A stretch of 38,165 nucleotides of DNA. It comes from Sphaerisporangium rufum. Lineage in GTDB: Bacteria; Actinomycetota; Actinomycetes; Streptosporangiales; Streptosporangiaceae. A program made the position numbers and the translations under genes. Numbering within the stretch: the first letter of the stretch is position 1; each line of letters opens with the position of its first letter. Location: contig NZ_BOOU01000045.1 in NCBI RefSeq assembly GCF_016863395.1, positions 1 to 38,165 of the forward strand, written 5' to 3'. Positions 30,080 through 38,083 of the stretch are shown piece after piece. Below the pieces are notes generated by a model that saw only the letters and a program-made list of their open reading frames with translations, ran no database searches and had not been told where the DNA came from.

Positions 30080-32320
30080 ATGGCGAGTCTTCTCGGCCGG
30101 CTGGGCGAATGGTGCGCGCGGCACGGCCGCCTGGTACTGGCGCTGTGGATCACCCTGGCCGTGGCGCTCACCGCGGGCACCCTGGTGTTCGGCCGCCCGA
30201 CGAGCAACGACGTGTCCATCCCCGGCACCGACGCGCAGCGGGCGCACGAGCTGATGCGCGACGGCTTCGGCCCCGGGTACGACCCGGGCGGCAGCGTCCA
30301 GCTGGTGCTCTATTCGCCGGACGGCCCGCTGATCGCCAAGGAGCGCAAGCGCGCCGTCGAGGACGCCATGGCCGAGATCCGCCGGCTGCCGCATGTCGTC
30401 CAGATCGACGGCCCCTACCGGGCGGGCGGCCTGGCGGCCAACCTGGAGATCGGCGTGATCGGCGTCCGGCTGTCCGGGCACGACCAGGACAAGGTGGCCG
30501 AGACCACCGCGCAGATCTCCGCGGCGGCCGAGCCGGTGCGCCGGGCCGGCATCGAAGCGGTTCCCGCCAACAGCGGCACCCCGGCGGACAAAGAGATCAA
30601 GAGCGGCGCCAGCGAGATCATCGGAGTGATCTGCGCGCTGCTGGTGCTGCTGTTCGCGTTCGGCACGCTGGTGGCGGCCCTCGTGCCCATCTTCACCGCG
30701 GGCATCAGTCTCGGCGTCGGCCTCGGCGTCATCGGGCTGCTCGGCCACCTGGTCGACGTGCCCAAGCAGGCGCCGGTCATGGCGTCCATGATCGGTCTGG
30801 GCGTGGGCATCGACTACGCCCTCTTCCTGCTGTCCCGCCATCGCAAGCTGCTCGCCGACGGAGTGCCGGTGCACGAGTCGGTCCGCCGCACCGCGTCCGG
30901 CGCCGGCGGGGCGGTGCTGTTCGCCGGCGGCACGGTGGTCATCGCGCTCAGTGCCCTGCTGCTCGCCGGCTTTCCGCTGCTGCGCACCCTCGGCTGGCTG
31001 ACCGGCATCTCGGTGATCTGCGCCGTGCTCACCTCGCTCACCCTGGTGCCGGCGCTGCTCGGCATCCTCGGCCACCGGGTCAACGCGCTGCGGCTCCCGC
31101 TGTCCGGTACCCGGCGCGACGCCGCGCACGCCGCGGGCAGCGGCTGGTCGCGGCTCGGCGTGTGGGTGGCCGGCCGGCCGTGGCGGGTGCTCGCCATCAC
31201 GGCGGTCGTGCTCGGTGGCCTGGCCGCGCCGGCCCTCGGCCTGCGCCTCGGCCCGATCGACGAGGGCTACGCCGACCGCGGGCAGCCGGAGCGGCGGGCG
31301 TACGAGCTGATGGAGACCGGGTTCGGCCCCGGCGTGAACGGCCCGCTGCTGGTGGTCGGCGAGCCGGCCGCCCCGGTCCGGGCGAGTGATCCGCCCGCCC
31401 CGGTAGTGGCGGAGCTGGGCGACCGGCTGGCGGACCTGCCGGGCGTCGCGCACGTGGCTCCGGCCAAGGTGAACGACTCCGGGCGGGCGGTGCTGGTCCA
31501 GGTGGTGCCGGAGTACGCGCCGAGCGATCCGCGCGCGGCGGACCTGGTGCACGAGGTCCGGAGCATGGACGTGCCGGGCATGCGGCTGCACGTGGGCGGC
31601 AAGGTGGCCGGCATGACCGACGCGAGCGACCGCATCGCCGAGCGCACCCCCACCGTCATCGGAGTGGTCGTGCTGCTCAGCGCCCTGCTGTTGCTGCTGG
31701 CCTTCCGCGCGCCGCTGGTCGCGATCAAGGCCGCGCTGATGAACCTGATCTCGCTCGGCGCCGCCTTCGGCGCGCTGGCGATCGTCTTCTCCTTCGGGAT
31801 CGGCAGCCATCTGGTCGGCCTGGATCCGCCGGTGTCGGCGTCCGCGTCGTACGTGGCGACGGTGTTCTTCACCGTGCCGATCGACTCCTACGTGCCGGTG
31901 ATGCTGTTCGCCGTGCTGTTCGGCCTATCCATGGACTACGAGGTGTTCCTGCTCACCTCGGTGCGCCAGGCCTATCTACGCTCCGGTGACAACCGGCGCG
32001 CGGTCGCCGAGGGCCTGGGCGCGACCGGCCGGGTGATCACCTCGGCGGCGCTGATCATGGTGGCGGTCTTCGTCGCGTTCATCGCCTATCCCGACCCGGT
32101 GGTCAAGGTGTTCGGCGTCGGCCTCGCGGTCGCCATCGCGGTCGACGCGACCATCATCCGCGGCCTGCTGGTGCCGGCCACCATGGTGCTGCTCGGCCGG
32201 CTCAACTGGTGGTGCCCGCCGTGGCTGGACCGCCTGCTGCCGAACATCTCGGTCGCCGAGCACGCCGACGACGAGCCGGAACCCGCGCCGGAGCCCGTCC
32301 TGGCGGGCAGCCGCGGCTGA
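30080..32320 (+). CDS. MMPL-family RND transporter, 746 aa
   Basis: A membrane exporter with the duplicated RND layout: helix 1 at about 20-40 (LVLALWITLAVALTAGTLVFG), a first extracytoplasmic domain, helices 2-6 containing GLGVGIDYALFLLSRHR, a long loop with helix 7, a second extracytoplasmic domain and helices 8-12 containing FGLSMDYEVFLLTSVRQAY. The two Asp-Tyr pairs (GIDYALFL and SMDYEVFL) are the proton-relay residues of MmpL proteins. Such proteins export lipids or hydrophobic compounds. The ATG at 30080 has GACGGGGA upstream; a GTG at 30047 would add 11 residues. A short charged tail follows the last helix. The lipid or drug moved is not evident. Confidence 0.93.
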   Translation: MASLLGRLGEWCARHGRLVLALWITLAVALTAGTLVFGRPTSNDVSIPGTDAQRAHELMRDGFGPGYDPGGSVQLVLYSPDGPLIAKERKRAVEDAMAEIRRLPHVVQIDGPYRAGGLAANLEIGVIGVRLSGHDQDKVAETTAQISAAAEPVRRAGIEAVPANSGTPADKEIKSGASEIIGVICALLVLLFAFGTLVAALVPIFTAGISLGVGLGVIGLLGHLVDVPKQAPVMASMIGLGVGIDYALFLLSRHRKLLADGVPVHESVRRTASGAGGAVLFAGGTVVIALSALLLAGFPLLRTLGWLTGISVICAVLTSLTLVPALLGILGHRVNALRLPLSGTRRDAAHAAGSGWSRLGVWVAGRPWRVLAITAVVLGGLAAPALGLRLGPIDEGYADRGQPERRAYELMETGFGPGVNGPLLVVGEPAAPVRASDPPAPVVAELGDRLADLPGVAHVAPAKVNDSGRAVLVQVVPEYAPSDPRAADLVHEVRSMDVPGMRLHVGGKVAGMTDASDRIAERTPTVIGVVVLLSALLLLLAFRAPLVAIKAALMNLISLGAAFGALAIVFSFGIGSHLVGLDPPVSASASYVATVFFTVPIDSYVPVMLFAVLFGLSMDYEVFLLTSVRQAYLRSGDNRRAVAEGLGATGRVITSAALIMVAVFVAFIAYPDPVVKVFGVGLAVAIAVDATIIRGLLVPATMVLLGRLNWWCPPWLDRLLPNISVAEHADDEPEPAPEPVLAGSRG

Positions 32321-32335
32321 CCGGGCGGTCAGCCG
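32314..32335. terminator. Palindrome containing both stop codons of MMPL and CHAP genes
   Basis: Arms CGGCTGACCG (32314-32323) and CGGTCAGCCG (32326-32335) are perfect, with GG between. Each arm contains the last Gly codon and TGA stop of one gene, so the ends of the two genes are mirror images. It probably works as a bidirectional terminator. Confidence 0.75.
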
Positions 32336-33342
32336 TCGCCGCCGGGGCGCCGCGGACGGGTGATCGTGGCGGCCAGCCGGCCGGCGGTGCGCTGGACGCG
32401 CAGGTATCCGAGCATGACCAGGACGGTCAGCAGGGCCGGAAGCAGCAACGCCAGTGTGCCGGCCACCGGGACCAGGGGAGCGGTGGACGCCGGGCCGGCG
32501 GTGACGAGCGGCAGGCTCGCCGCGGCCGGCGCCACCTGGGGCGCGCTGATGACGATGGGCGGGTCGGCCGGCGGCACGCCAGGCGCGGCGGGCGGTTCCG
32601 GGACGGCCGGGGACGGGACGGCCGGGGACGGGACGGTCACCGGTGGCATGGCGCCTGGTGTGCTGGGGCCCGGAACGGTGGCGCCCGGAACGGCGGCCTC
32701 CGGGGTGCCGGAGGTGGCCGGCGATGGACTGCCGCCGGCCGCGACCGGAGCGGCCGGGGAGGCCGGCGCCGCCGGGACGTCGAGCTCGGCCAGCGCCGCG
32801 TCCTTCTTGACGATCATCTCGGTGGCCCGCGCCGCGGCCAGGGTCTCCGCCTCCCGCGCGGCGGCCTCGGCGTCCAGCTCCGCCTTGATCCGGCCAGGGT
32901 AGCCGTAGCCGACGATGTAGGTGCCGTCGCGGGTCTTCTCCCGGACGAACCGGCCGTCGACGTTGCCCTCGATGGTGTGAATGTCACCGCCCTCGACGTC
33001 CAGCACCATGCCGACGTGGTCGATGCCGTCCACCGTGCCCGAGCCGCTCCAGTCGAAGAAGACCACGGCGCCCGGCTCCGGCTCGTCGCCCCAGGCGCCC
33101 TTGCCGATGAACCACTTGGCGTGGTCCACCGTGTAGGCGAACTGGCCGAACCACTTCTCGTAGCCCAGGCTGTGCGCGGCCCAGGAGAGGAACATGTCGC
33201 ACCAGGGCTGGGCCGAGTAGTCGGAGTCGAACTCCACCGTCCGGCCGTACCAGGCACCGAACTTCGTGTAGCCACCGCCGCGCTCCTGGTAACCGAGCTG
33301 AGCCTGCAGCAATTCGATGATCTTGTCGAGTTCCGCCGACAT
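32329..33342 (-). CDS. CHAP-domain amidase-like protein with C-terminal membrane anchor, 337 aa
   Basis: The CHAP domain fills residues 1-150: Cys48 in SAQPWCDMFLSWAA and His109 in GIDHVGMVLDVEGGD, with a downstream GNVDG, match the papain-like catalytic residues of peptidoglycan amidases and endopeptidases. An Ala/Glu-rich helix (about 153-185) and a long Pro/Ala/Val linker (about 190-290) follow. The tail has a hydrophobic segment (about 292-315, VAGTLALLLPALLTVLVMLGYL) and a basic end (RVQRTAGRLAATITRPRRPGG). There is no N-terminal signal peptide, so the enzyme may be inserted with its N terminus outside, or act inside or by lysis. The start at 33342 is set by the domain; its ribosome binding site (GGAAGG) is rather distant. 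Confidence 0.85.
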   Translation of the reverse strand: MSAELDKIIELLQAQLGYQERGGGYTKFGAWYGRTVEFDSDYSAQPWCDMFLSWAAHSLGYEKWFGQFAYTVDHAKWFIGKGAWGDEPEPGAVVFFDWSGSGTVDGIDHVGMVLDVEGGDIHTIEGNVDGRFVREKTRDGTYIVGYGYPGRIKAELDAEAAAREAETLAAARATEMIVKKDAALAELDVPAAPASPAAPVAAGGSPSPATSGTPEAAVPGATVPGPSTPGAMPPVTVPSPAVPSPAVPEPPAAPGVPPADPPIVISAPQVAPAAASLPLVTAGPASTAPLVPVAGTLALLLPALLTVLVMLGYLRVQRTAGRLAATITRPRRPGGDG

Positions 33343-33485
33343 AGGCAGTGGGGGACCTTCCGCGTTGGACAGCTGATGCCGGAGACCGTCCGGCCGTCCG
33401 TGCTGGAGGACCCTAGTAAGGAAAAGCGCAGGTCAAAACCACGCCAAGGCCGGGCCGGCCGCCCGTGGAGCCGGCCGGCGGGCCG

Positions 33486-33516
33486 GCGGATCCGCCGACG
33501 GCGGCGGCGGATCCGC
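33486..33516 (-). repeat. Strong inverted repeat upstream of the CHAP gene
   Basis: Arms GCGGATCCGCCG (33486-33497) and CGGCGGATCCGC (33505-33516) are perfect, with a 7-nt loop, and each contains the palindrome CGGATCCG. It lies in the predicted CHAP leader, about 40 bases after the transcription start, or serves as terminator for the esterase gene. Confidence 0.6.
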
Positions 33517-33561
33517 GCCTTCACCGGTCTGCCGCAGATCATGCATCGAATCGGATTTCTT

Positions 33562-33590
33562 TACCTAAACATGACCAAAAGCGACAGCAA
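33562..33590 (-). promoter_or_regulatory. Predicted promoter of the CHAP gene
   Basis: On the minus strand TTGCTG (33590-33585), a 17-base spacer and TAGGTA (33567-33562) predict a start near 33554 and a leader of about 210 bases. The stretch 33541-33600 is notably A/T-rich. Confidence 0.5.
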
Positions 33591-33615
33591 ACCGGCACGG
33601 TCGGTGGTGTACCGA

Positions 33616-34827
33616 TCAAGGAGTGGGGGCGACCGGCGCGGCGGAGGTGGCGGGTCCGGGGGCCGGCGCCGGGGTGGCCGCGATCTCGTCCGGAAGGCGC
33701 AGCCGGCTGACGATCCACGGCAGCGCCTGCGGCAGCTCCCGGTTCCAGGTGGTGAAGTTGTGCCCGCCGCTCGGCAGGATCAGCGACGCGGCCTGCATGG
33801 GCGGGCGGACGGCGGCCAGGAAGTCCAGGGTCGTGCGGTAGTTGGACTCACCCTTGCGGCTGCTGGTCACCAGCACCGAGATCGGCGGATGCGGCAGGTT
33901 GGCCAGCCGCCACATCAGATCGTTCTCCTGGGCCAGATCCGGGCTGCCGCCGAAGAGGTCCCCGGTGGTGGCGTCGGCGGGCGGCCGGTAATAGCCCGAC
34001 AGGGACGCGGCGGCCCCGAAGGACTCCGGGTGGCGCATGCTCATCTTGAGCGCGCAGTAGCCGCCGGTCGAGCCGCCGAGAACGCCCCAGCTCGCCGGTT
34101 CGGTGCCGACCCGGAACACCCCGGCCATCGCCTCCCGGAGATCCTTGGTGAAGAAGGTCTCGACCTGCGGCCCGTCCGGCACGTCCATGCACTCGGTGTC
34201 GCGGGGCGGGGCGAGGGTCGGCCGCATGAGGATCAGGATGGCCGGGGCCATCTCCCGCCGATCGATGCTCCGCGCCGCGGTGGCGGGGATGTTCATCCTG
34301 GTGATCAGGTTGCGGGCGTCACCGGGGTACCCGGTCAGCACGAGCACGGCGGGGAACCGGGTGCCGGCGTACCGGGGGTCGAAGTACTGCGGCGGCAGGT
34401 AGACATACGCGGGGGCGCTCAGGGTGGAGGCGGCGCCGGTGACGACCACGTGCTCCAGCCGGCCGCCCTGATATCGCTGCCCGCCCCGGGACAGCGTCAC
34501 CGGGGAACTGCTCATCACCTGCACCCGGGCGCTGGACGGGGCGTCCGGGGGCTCCTGTTCCAGGTCGGCGACGATCGGCGCGGCGGCGCCCCGGCCCGAG
34601 CCGAGCAGGTCGTCCCAGCTGCCGTAGAAGCCGAAGTAGTTGTTGATCAGCAGGGCCAGCGCGCCCAGGGTGAGCACCTGGTTGCCGACCAGCACGCCGA
34701 CCCGGCCGAGCACCGCCGGCCAGGTGCGGGCGCTCAGCCGGGGCCAGAGCCACCAGGCCGACCCGGCCAGACCGCCCACCGCGAGCAGGATCGCGGCGAC
34801 CTGAAGACTCGTCGCGGTGAGTTCCAC
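33616..34827 (-). CDS. Membrane-anchored antigen-85-like esterase / acyltransferase, 403 aa
   Basis: The first 65 residues hold about two hydrophobic helices (LQVAAILLAVGGLAGSAWWL, VGVLVGNQVLTLGALALLI). The remainder is an esterase-D/antigen-85 type alpha/beta hydrolase (about 120-385) with YVYLPPQYFDPRYAGTRFPAVLVLTGYPG, the nucleophile elbow GVLGGSTGGYCAL (Ser253), the likely acid Glu327 and His356 in PSGGHNF. Relatives transfer mycolyl or other acyl groups, or hydrolyse esters, at the outer membrane face. The tail after 380 is Pro/Ala-rich. The start is the GTG at 34827, which has GGGGGG seven bases upstream; the ATG at 34896 lacks a site. A TTACCG-17-GATAAC promoter lies just upstream. Confidence 0.88.
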   Translation of the reverse strand: MELTATSLQVAAILLAVGGLAGSAWWLWPRLSARTWPAVLGRVGVLVGNQVLTLGALALLINNYFGFYGSWDDLLGSGRGAAAPIVADLEQEPPDAPSSARVQVMSSSPVTLSRGGQRYQGGRLEHVVVTGAASTLSAPAYVYLPPQYFDPRYAGTRFPAVLVLTGYPGDARNLITRMNIPATAARSIDRREMAPAILILMRPTLAPPRDTECMDVPDGPQVETFFTKDLREAMAGVFRVGTEPASWGVLGGSTGGYCALKMSMRHPESFGAAASLSGYYRPPADATTGDLFGGSPDLAQENDLMWRLANLPHPPISVLVTSSRKGESNYRTTLDFLAAVRPPMQAASLILPSGGHNFTTWNRELPQALPWIVSRLRLPDEIAATPAPAPGPATSAAPVAPTP

Positions 34828-34887
34828 GCTGACGCCCCCCGATTTCCGGCACCACTCCCACCGTCCATTTCGTGGTACCCAACAAAT

Positions 34888-34916
34888 GTTATCCAATAGA
34901 GATAAGGCTGCGGTAA
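34888..34916 (-). promoter_or_regulatory. Predicted promoter of the esterase gene
   Basis: TTACCG (34916-34911), a 17-base spacer and GATAAC (34893-34888) on the minus strand give a start near 34881 and a leader of about 54 bases. Confidence 0.55.
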
Positions 34917-34942
34917 GGACTCATCGCCACGAAGCACCCCTG

Positions 34943-34963
34943 GTGTCCGAACTTTTCGGACAC
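34943..34963. promoter_or_regulatory. Operator-like perfect inverted repeat
   Basis: Arms GTGTCCGAA (34943-34951) and TTCGGACAC (34955-34963) around CTT. It lies 27 bases upstream of the esterase -35 element. The form suits a dimeric helix-turn-helix protein. No regulator gene is adjacent. Confidence 0.5.
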
Positions 34964-34990
34964 GCAGGCCGGCGGCGAGCGCCGGGCATC

Positions 34991-35029
34991 ATGGCTGGTC
35001 AGTGCGGTCGGGGGCCGCTGGCCAGCCAT
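34991..35029 (-). terminator. Terminator-like hairpin after the VOC gene
   Basis: ATGGCTGG (34991-34998) and CCAGCCAT (35022-35029) continue inward through CAG/CTG and GCGG/CCGC pairs with one wobble and a small bulge. It lies 80 bases downstream of the VOC stop on the minus strand. Confidence 0.6.
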
Positions 35030-35108
35030 AGTCCGATTAATGGCGATTTCTCGCGATAAGTACTGCTATTCGCGGGGTGCGGGGAGGAGAGAACGCGCTG
35101 GGGGTGCG

Positions 35109-35468
35109 TCAGGAAGCGTGCGGAGAATAGAGCACGAAGTCGTTTCCCGACGGGTCGCGCAGCACCGCGCGAATCTCGTGCGGCCCGGTCGCCGGCCCGC
35201 TGACCACCTCGGCGCCCGCCGCCGCCAGCTCGGCCGCCGCGGCGGGAACGTCGGCCACCTTGTACGACGGCGCGGTGACCGCGCCGGCCACCTGCTCCGC
35301 CCGCGCGGCCAGCGCGATGGTCACCCCGCCCGCGTCCAGCATCGCGAACCGGTCGCCGTCCCGGAAGCGCAGCGACAGGCCGAGGCCGCCGGTGTAGAAA
35401 TCCAGCGCCTTGTCCAGATCGTCCACCGGGATCAGTACGTTGCCGAGCTTCTGGACGTGAACGCCCAT
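35109..35468 (-). CDS. VOC-superfamily (glyoxalase-like) protein, 119 aa
   Basis: One vicinal-oxygen-chelate module pair in a short chain: KLGNVLIPVDDLDKALDFYTGGLGLSLRFRDGDRFAML, then a second half ending IRAVLRDPSGNDFVLYSP. The pattern of N-terminal strand, helix and LRDPSGNxF is typical of glyoxalase/bleomycin-resistance/dioxygenase-like proteins. The metal site is incomplete: the first strand has Asn/Val where His is usual, while the last strand lacks the usual Glu. It may be a binding or antibiotic-sequestering protein rather than an enzyme. The ATG at 35468 has GGAGG five bases upstream. Confidence 0.9.
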   Translation of the reverse strand: MGVHVQKLGNVLIPVDDLDKALDFYTGGLGLSLRFRDGDRFAMLDAGGVTIALAARAEQVAGAVTAPSYKVADVPAAAAELAAAGAEVVSGPATGPHEIRAVLRDPSGNDFVLYSPHAS

Positions 35469-35599
35469 CGGACCTCCAAGGTCGGTCGCCTGCCGGCCGC
35501 GGCGACGCCGGCCGCCGATGTCACGCTAGGCCACCCGCGACACCGAAGTGAAGACGCCTCACTCCGGCGCCGGGGTACCCCTACCGGCCGCGAGGCGGT

Positions 35600-37957
35600 T
35601 CAGCCGATCTGCCCGCCGTCACCTTCCTGGCCGGGCGGCGGGGAGGGCGACGGCGACGGCCGGGGGGTCGGCTCCCTGGTCGGTTCCTTCGTCGGTTCCT
35701 TGCTCGGCTCGGGGCTCGGTTCGGCACAGGCCGGGCCGCGACGCGTGGTCCGCGCGGTGTCGGTGGCGGCGCCGAGCGCGGACGACACCCGGACGGTGAC
35801 GCTCCGCACGTCGGTGTAGCCGCACTTCGGCGTGTCGAACCCCACGGTGAACTCCCGCTCGTAGGAGGAGTCACCGCTGAGCGAGGCCGTCCGGTCGGCG
35901 GTCCGGGTCACCGTACGCTCCCCGATGGTGAGCGTCTGCCGGAACGCCGCGGCCACGCCGACCGCGCCCGGGGTGGCGTTGGTCACCCGGACCCGCAGCG
36001 TCTGGCCGTTCCACGAGACGATGGACACCGCCGGCGGCGGGCACTTCGGCCCGGCGACCCTGATCTCCCTGGACCGGGCGCCGCCGGCGGCCGCCGGGTC
36101 GGTGCTCACCCGCACGCCGAGCCAGGCGGCGGCGCCGCACTCGACGTCCCCGAGGTCGCCGCGCATCGCCAGCGAGTAGGAGGTGCGCCCGGTCAGCGTG
36201 CGGGTCGCCCGGTCCACCACCTTGGCGGTGCCCTCGCCCTCGCGCCGGGTGAACTCGGCGGCCACCCGGACCGCGCCCGGCCCGCTCGTGCGCATGGTCA
36301 CCTCGGCGGTGCGGCCGTTCCACTCCACGGCCAGGCCGTCCACGGTGGGTGGCGGGCAGGCGGGGCCGCGCACCGCCACCACCCTGCTCACCGCGCCACC
36401 GCGCGCCTTCGGAGTGGTGGCCAGGGTGACCTGCCGGTACACCGTGGTGCCGCAGGCGGGCGCGGTGAAGCCGCCGTCCACCGCCCGGTTGTAGGCGGTG
36501 GCGCCGGTCAGGGTGAGAGTGCGCGTGGCGCCCGGGACGAGATCGGCGCGAGACGGCCCCTCGGCGAACCTCGCGGTGAGGGTGACACCGAGCGTGGTGG
36601 ATGTGCGCAGCCGCACCGTGGCGGTACGGCCGTCGAACCCGGCCAGCGCCAGGTCGTCCACGGTGAGCGGGGCCGGAGAGGGGGACGCGGAGGGCGGCCG
36701 GGGCGGCGGTGTGGGCGACACGGTCGGCGCCGCGGTGTCCGGCGGGGGCGGCACCCGCGTCGGGCCGCCGGTCGGCGCCGGGTCGGACGGCGGGGGATCG
36801 GACGGCTCGGCGTCGGTGGTCTCCGCCGGACCGGCGGGACTCGGGCCGGGGCTCGGGCTCAGGGTGTCGGGGTCCGGCGTCGGGTCGACGGGGGCCACCA
36901 CGCCGGCCTGCACGGTGGGGCGCGGGGTGGTGGTCAGCGCGACGTCGCGCACCGGCTGGCGGCTCGCGGCGATCACCGCGATGATCACACCGACCGCGAG
37001 GATGCCGGTGCCGACCAGCATGCGCGCGTGCCGCAGCGGCCGGCGCAGGACGGTGCGGGCCAGGCTGGTGGACGCCGCGGGCACCGGCTCGGCCAGCGGG
37101 AACAGCAGGGCGAGCAGGGCGGCGAGCTCGGCCAGGTGGCGCCGGCCGCGCTGCTCCCACTCCGGCCCGTAGGCCGCGATGGCCGCGGTCTCCAGCTCGC
37201 CGACGAAGGCGCGCGCGGTGGCGGGCCGGCCGGCCGGATCCTTGGCCATGCCCCGGGCGACCAGTGCCCGCACCGAACTCGGCACCGCCTCGACCGGGAC
37301 CGCCGCGGTCAGGTGCTGGTGGCGGAGCACCGAGACATGCTCGGCGGCGAACGGGCGGCGGCCGGTGAGGCACTCGAAGAACACGCAGGTGGCCGCGTAG
37401 ACGTCGGTCGCCGGACCGGCCGGGGAGCCTTCCCACTGTTCGGGTGCCATGTACGGCGGGGTGCCGGCCGACAGGCCCGCCTCGCCGGTGGGGGTGGCGA
37501 TGCCGAAGTCGGCGAGCTTGCTCTGCCCGTCCGCCTGGATCAGCACGTTCTCCGGCTTGTAGTCGCGGTGCACGATGCCGGAGGCGTGCGCGGCCGACAG
37601 GCCGAGCAGCGAGCCCTTCAGCACGGCCAGCGCCGCCTCCGGGCTGGTCGAGCCGTGCTCGCGCAGGATCGCGCGCAGCGCGACGCCGTCGACCAGCTCC
37701 ATCACGATGGCCGCGCCGAGCGGGCTCTCCACGTACTCGTAGAAGCGCACGATGTTGGGGTCGCCGATCTCCACCATCGTGCGGGCCTCCTCGCGGAAGG
37801 CCGCGAGGAAGTGCGGGTCGGACCGCAGCTCGTCGCTGAGGTACTTGATCGCGACATGCGCGCCGGTCGCCTCGTAGGTGGCGAGCACCACCCGGCCGCT
37901 CCCGCCGCTGCCGAGCACGCGTTCTTCCCGGTATCCCGGAACGGACCAGGCGTCCAT
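35600..37957 (-). CDS. Receptor-type Ser/Thr protein kinase with three 105-residue extracellular repeats, 785 aa
   Basis: Kinase domain (about 9-265): glycine loop GSGGSG (16-21), Lys38 in VAIKYL, catalytic HRDYKPEN (130-137, Tyr where Leu is usual), DFG (150-152) and APE (171-173). A juxtamembrane region is followed by one transmembrane helix (about 312-331, MLVGTGILAVGVIIAVIAAS). A Pro/Ser/Thr linker (342-430) leads to three tandem repeats (about 431-534, 537-639, 642-744). Each has a WNGRTA-like strand, an R-TLTG-T-Y segment and two cysteines 32 residues apart (502/534, 607/639, 712/744). The tail has EPSKEPTKEPTREPT. There are no PASTA domains. Signal and substrates are unknown. The ATG at 37957 has GAGGGGA six bases upstream. 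Confidence 0.93.
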   Translation of the reverse strand: MDAWSVPGYREERVLGSGGSGRVVLATYEATGAHVAIKYLSDELRSDPHFLAAFREEARTMVEIGDPNIVRFYEYVESPLGAAIVMELVDGVALRAILREHGSTSPEAALAVLKGSLLGLSAAHASGIVHRDYKPENVLIQADGQSKLADFGIATPTGEAGLSAGTPPYMAPEQWEGSPAGPATDVYAATCVFFECLTGRRPFAAEHVSVLRHQHLTAAVPVEAVPSSVRALVARGMAKDPAGRPATARAFVGELETAAIAAYGPEWEQRGRRHLAELAALLALLFPLAEPVPAASTSLARTVLRRPLRHARMLVGTGILAVGVIIAVIAASRQPVRDVALTTTPRPTVQAGVVAPVDPTPDPDTLSPSPGPSPAGPAETTDAEPSDPPPSDPAPTGGPTRVPPPPDTAAPTVSPTPPPRPPSASPSPAPLTVDDLALAGFDGRTATVRLRTSTTLGVTLTARFAEGPSRADLVPGATRTLTLTGATAYNRAVDGGFTAPACGTTVYRQVTLATTPKARGGAVSRVVAVRGPACPPPTVDGLAVEWNGRTAEVTMRTSGPGAVRVAAEFTRREGEGTAKVVDRATRTLTGRTSYSLAMRGDLGDVECGAAAWLGVRVSTDPAAAGGARSREIRVAGPKCPPPAVSIVSWNGQTLRVRVTNATPGAVGVAAAFRQTLTIGERTVTRTADRTASLSGDSSYEREFTVGFDTPKCGYTDVRSVTVRVSSALGAATDTARTTRRGPACAEPSPEPSKEPTKEPTREPTPRPSPSPSPPPGQEGDGGQIG

Positions 37958-38083
37958 CGTCTGTCCCCTCGAAGGTGGTGCGCCACGTTCCCCTCAAGAA
38001 GGTCTCACCGGGCGCGCCGATTGTCACGGAAATGGTAGATCATCGGGGTGACGATTCGATTACGTTAGGTATACCCGTCCGGC

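Noticed and set aside
29399-31810. A single 803-codon reverse-strand protein covering the MMPL gene and the TetR gene.
   Set aside because: Only the last 184 residues resemble a protein (TetR). The rest is the complement of MMPL, and the gene starts at 29953.
33343-33615. A ydaO-type c-di-AMP riboswitch before the CHAP gene.
   Set aside because: I looked for the conserved purine-rich loops of that class and did not find them.
32209-34899. An 896-codon forward open frame opposite the CHAP and esterase genes.
   Set aside because: Composition is Gly/Arg/Ala shadow sequence, and both opposing genes have catalytic motifs, starts and promoters.
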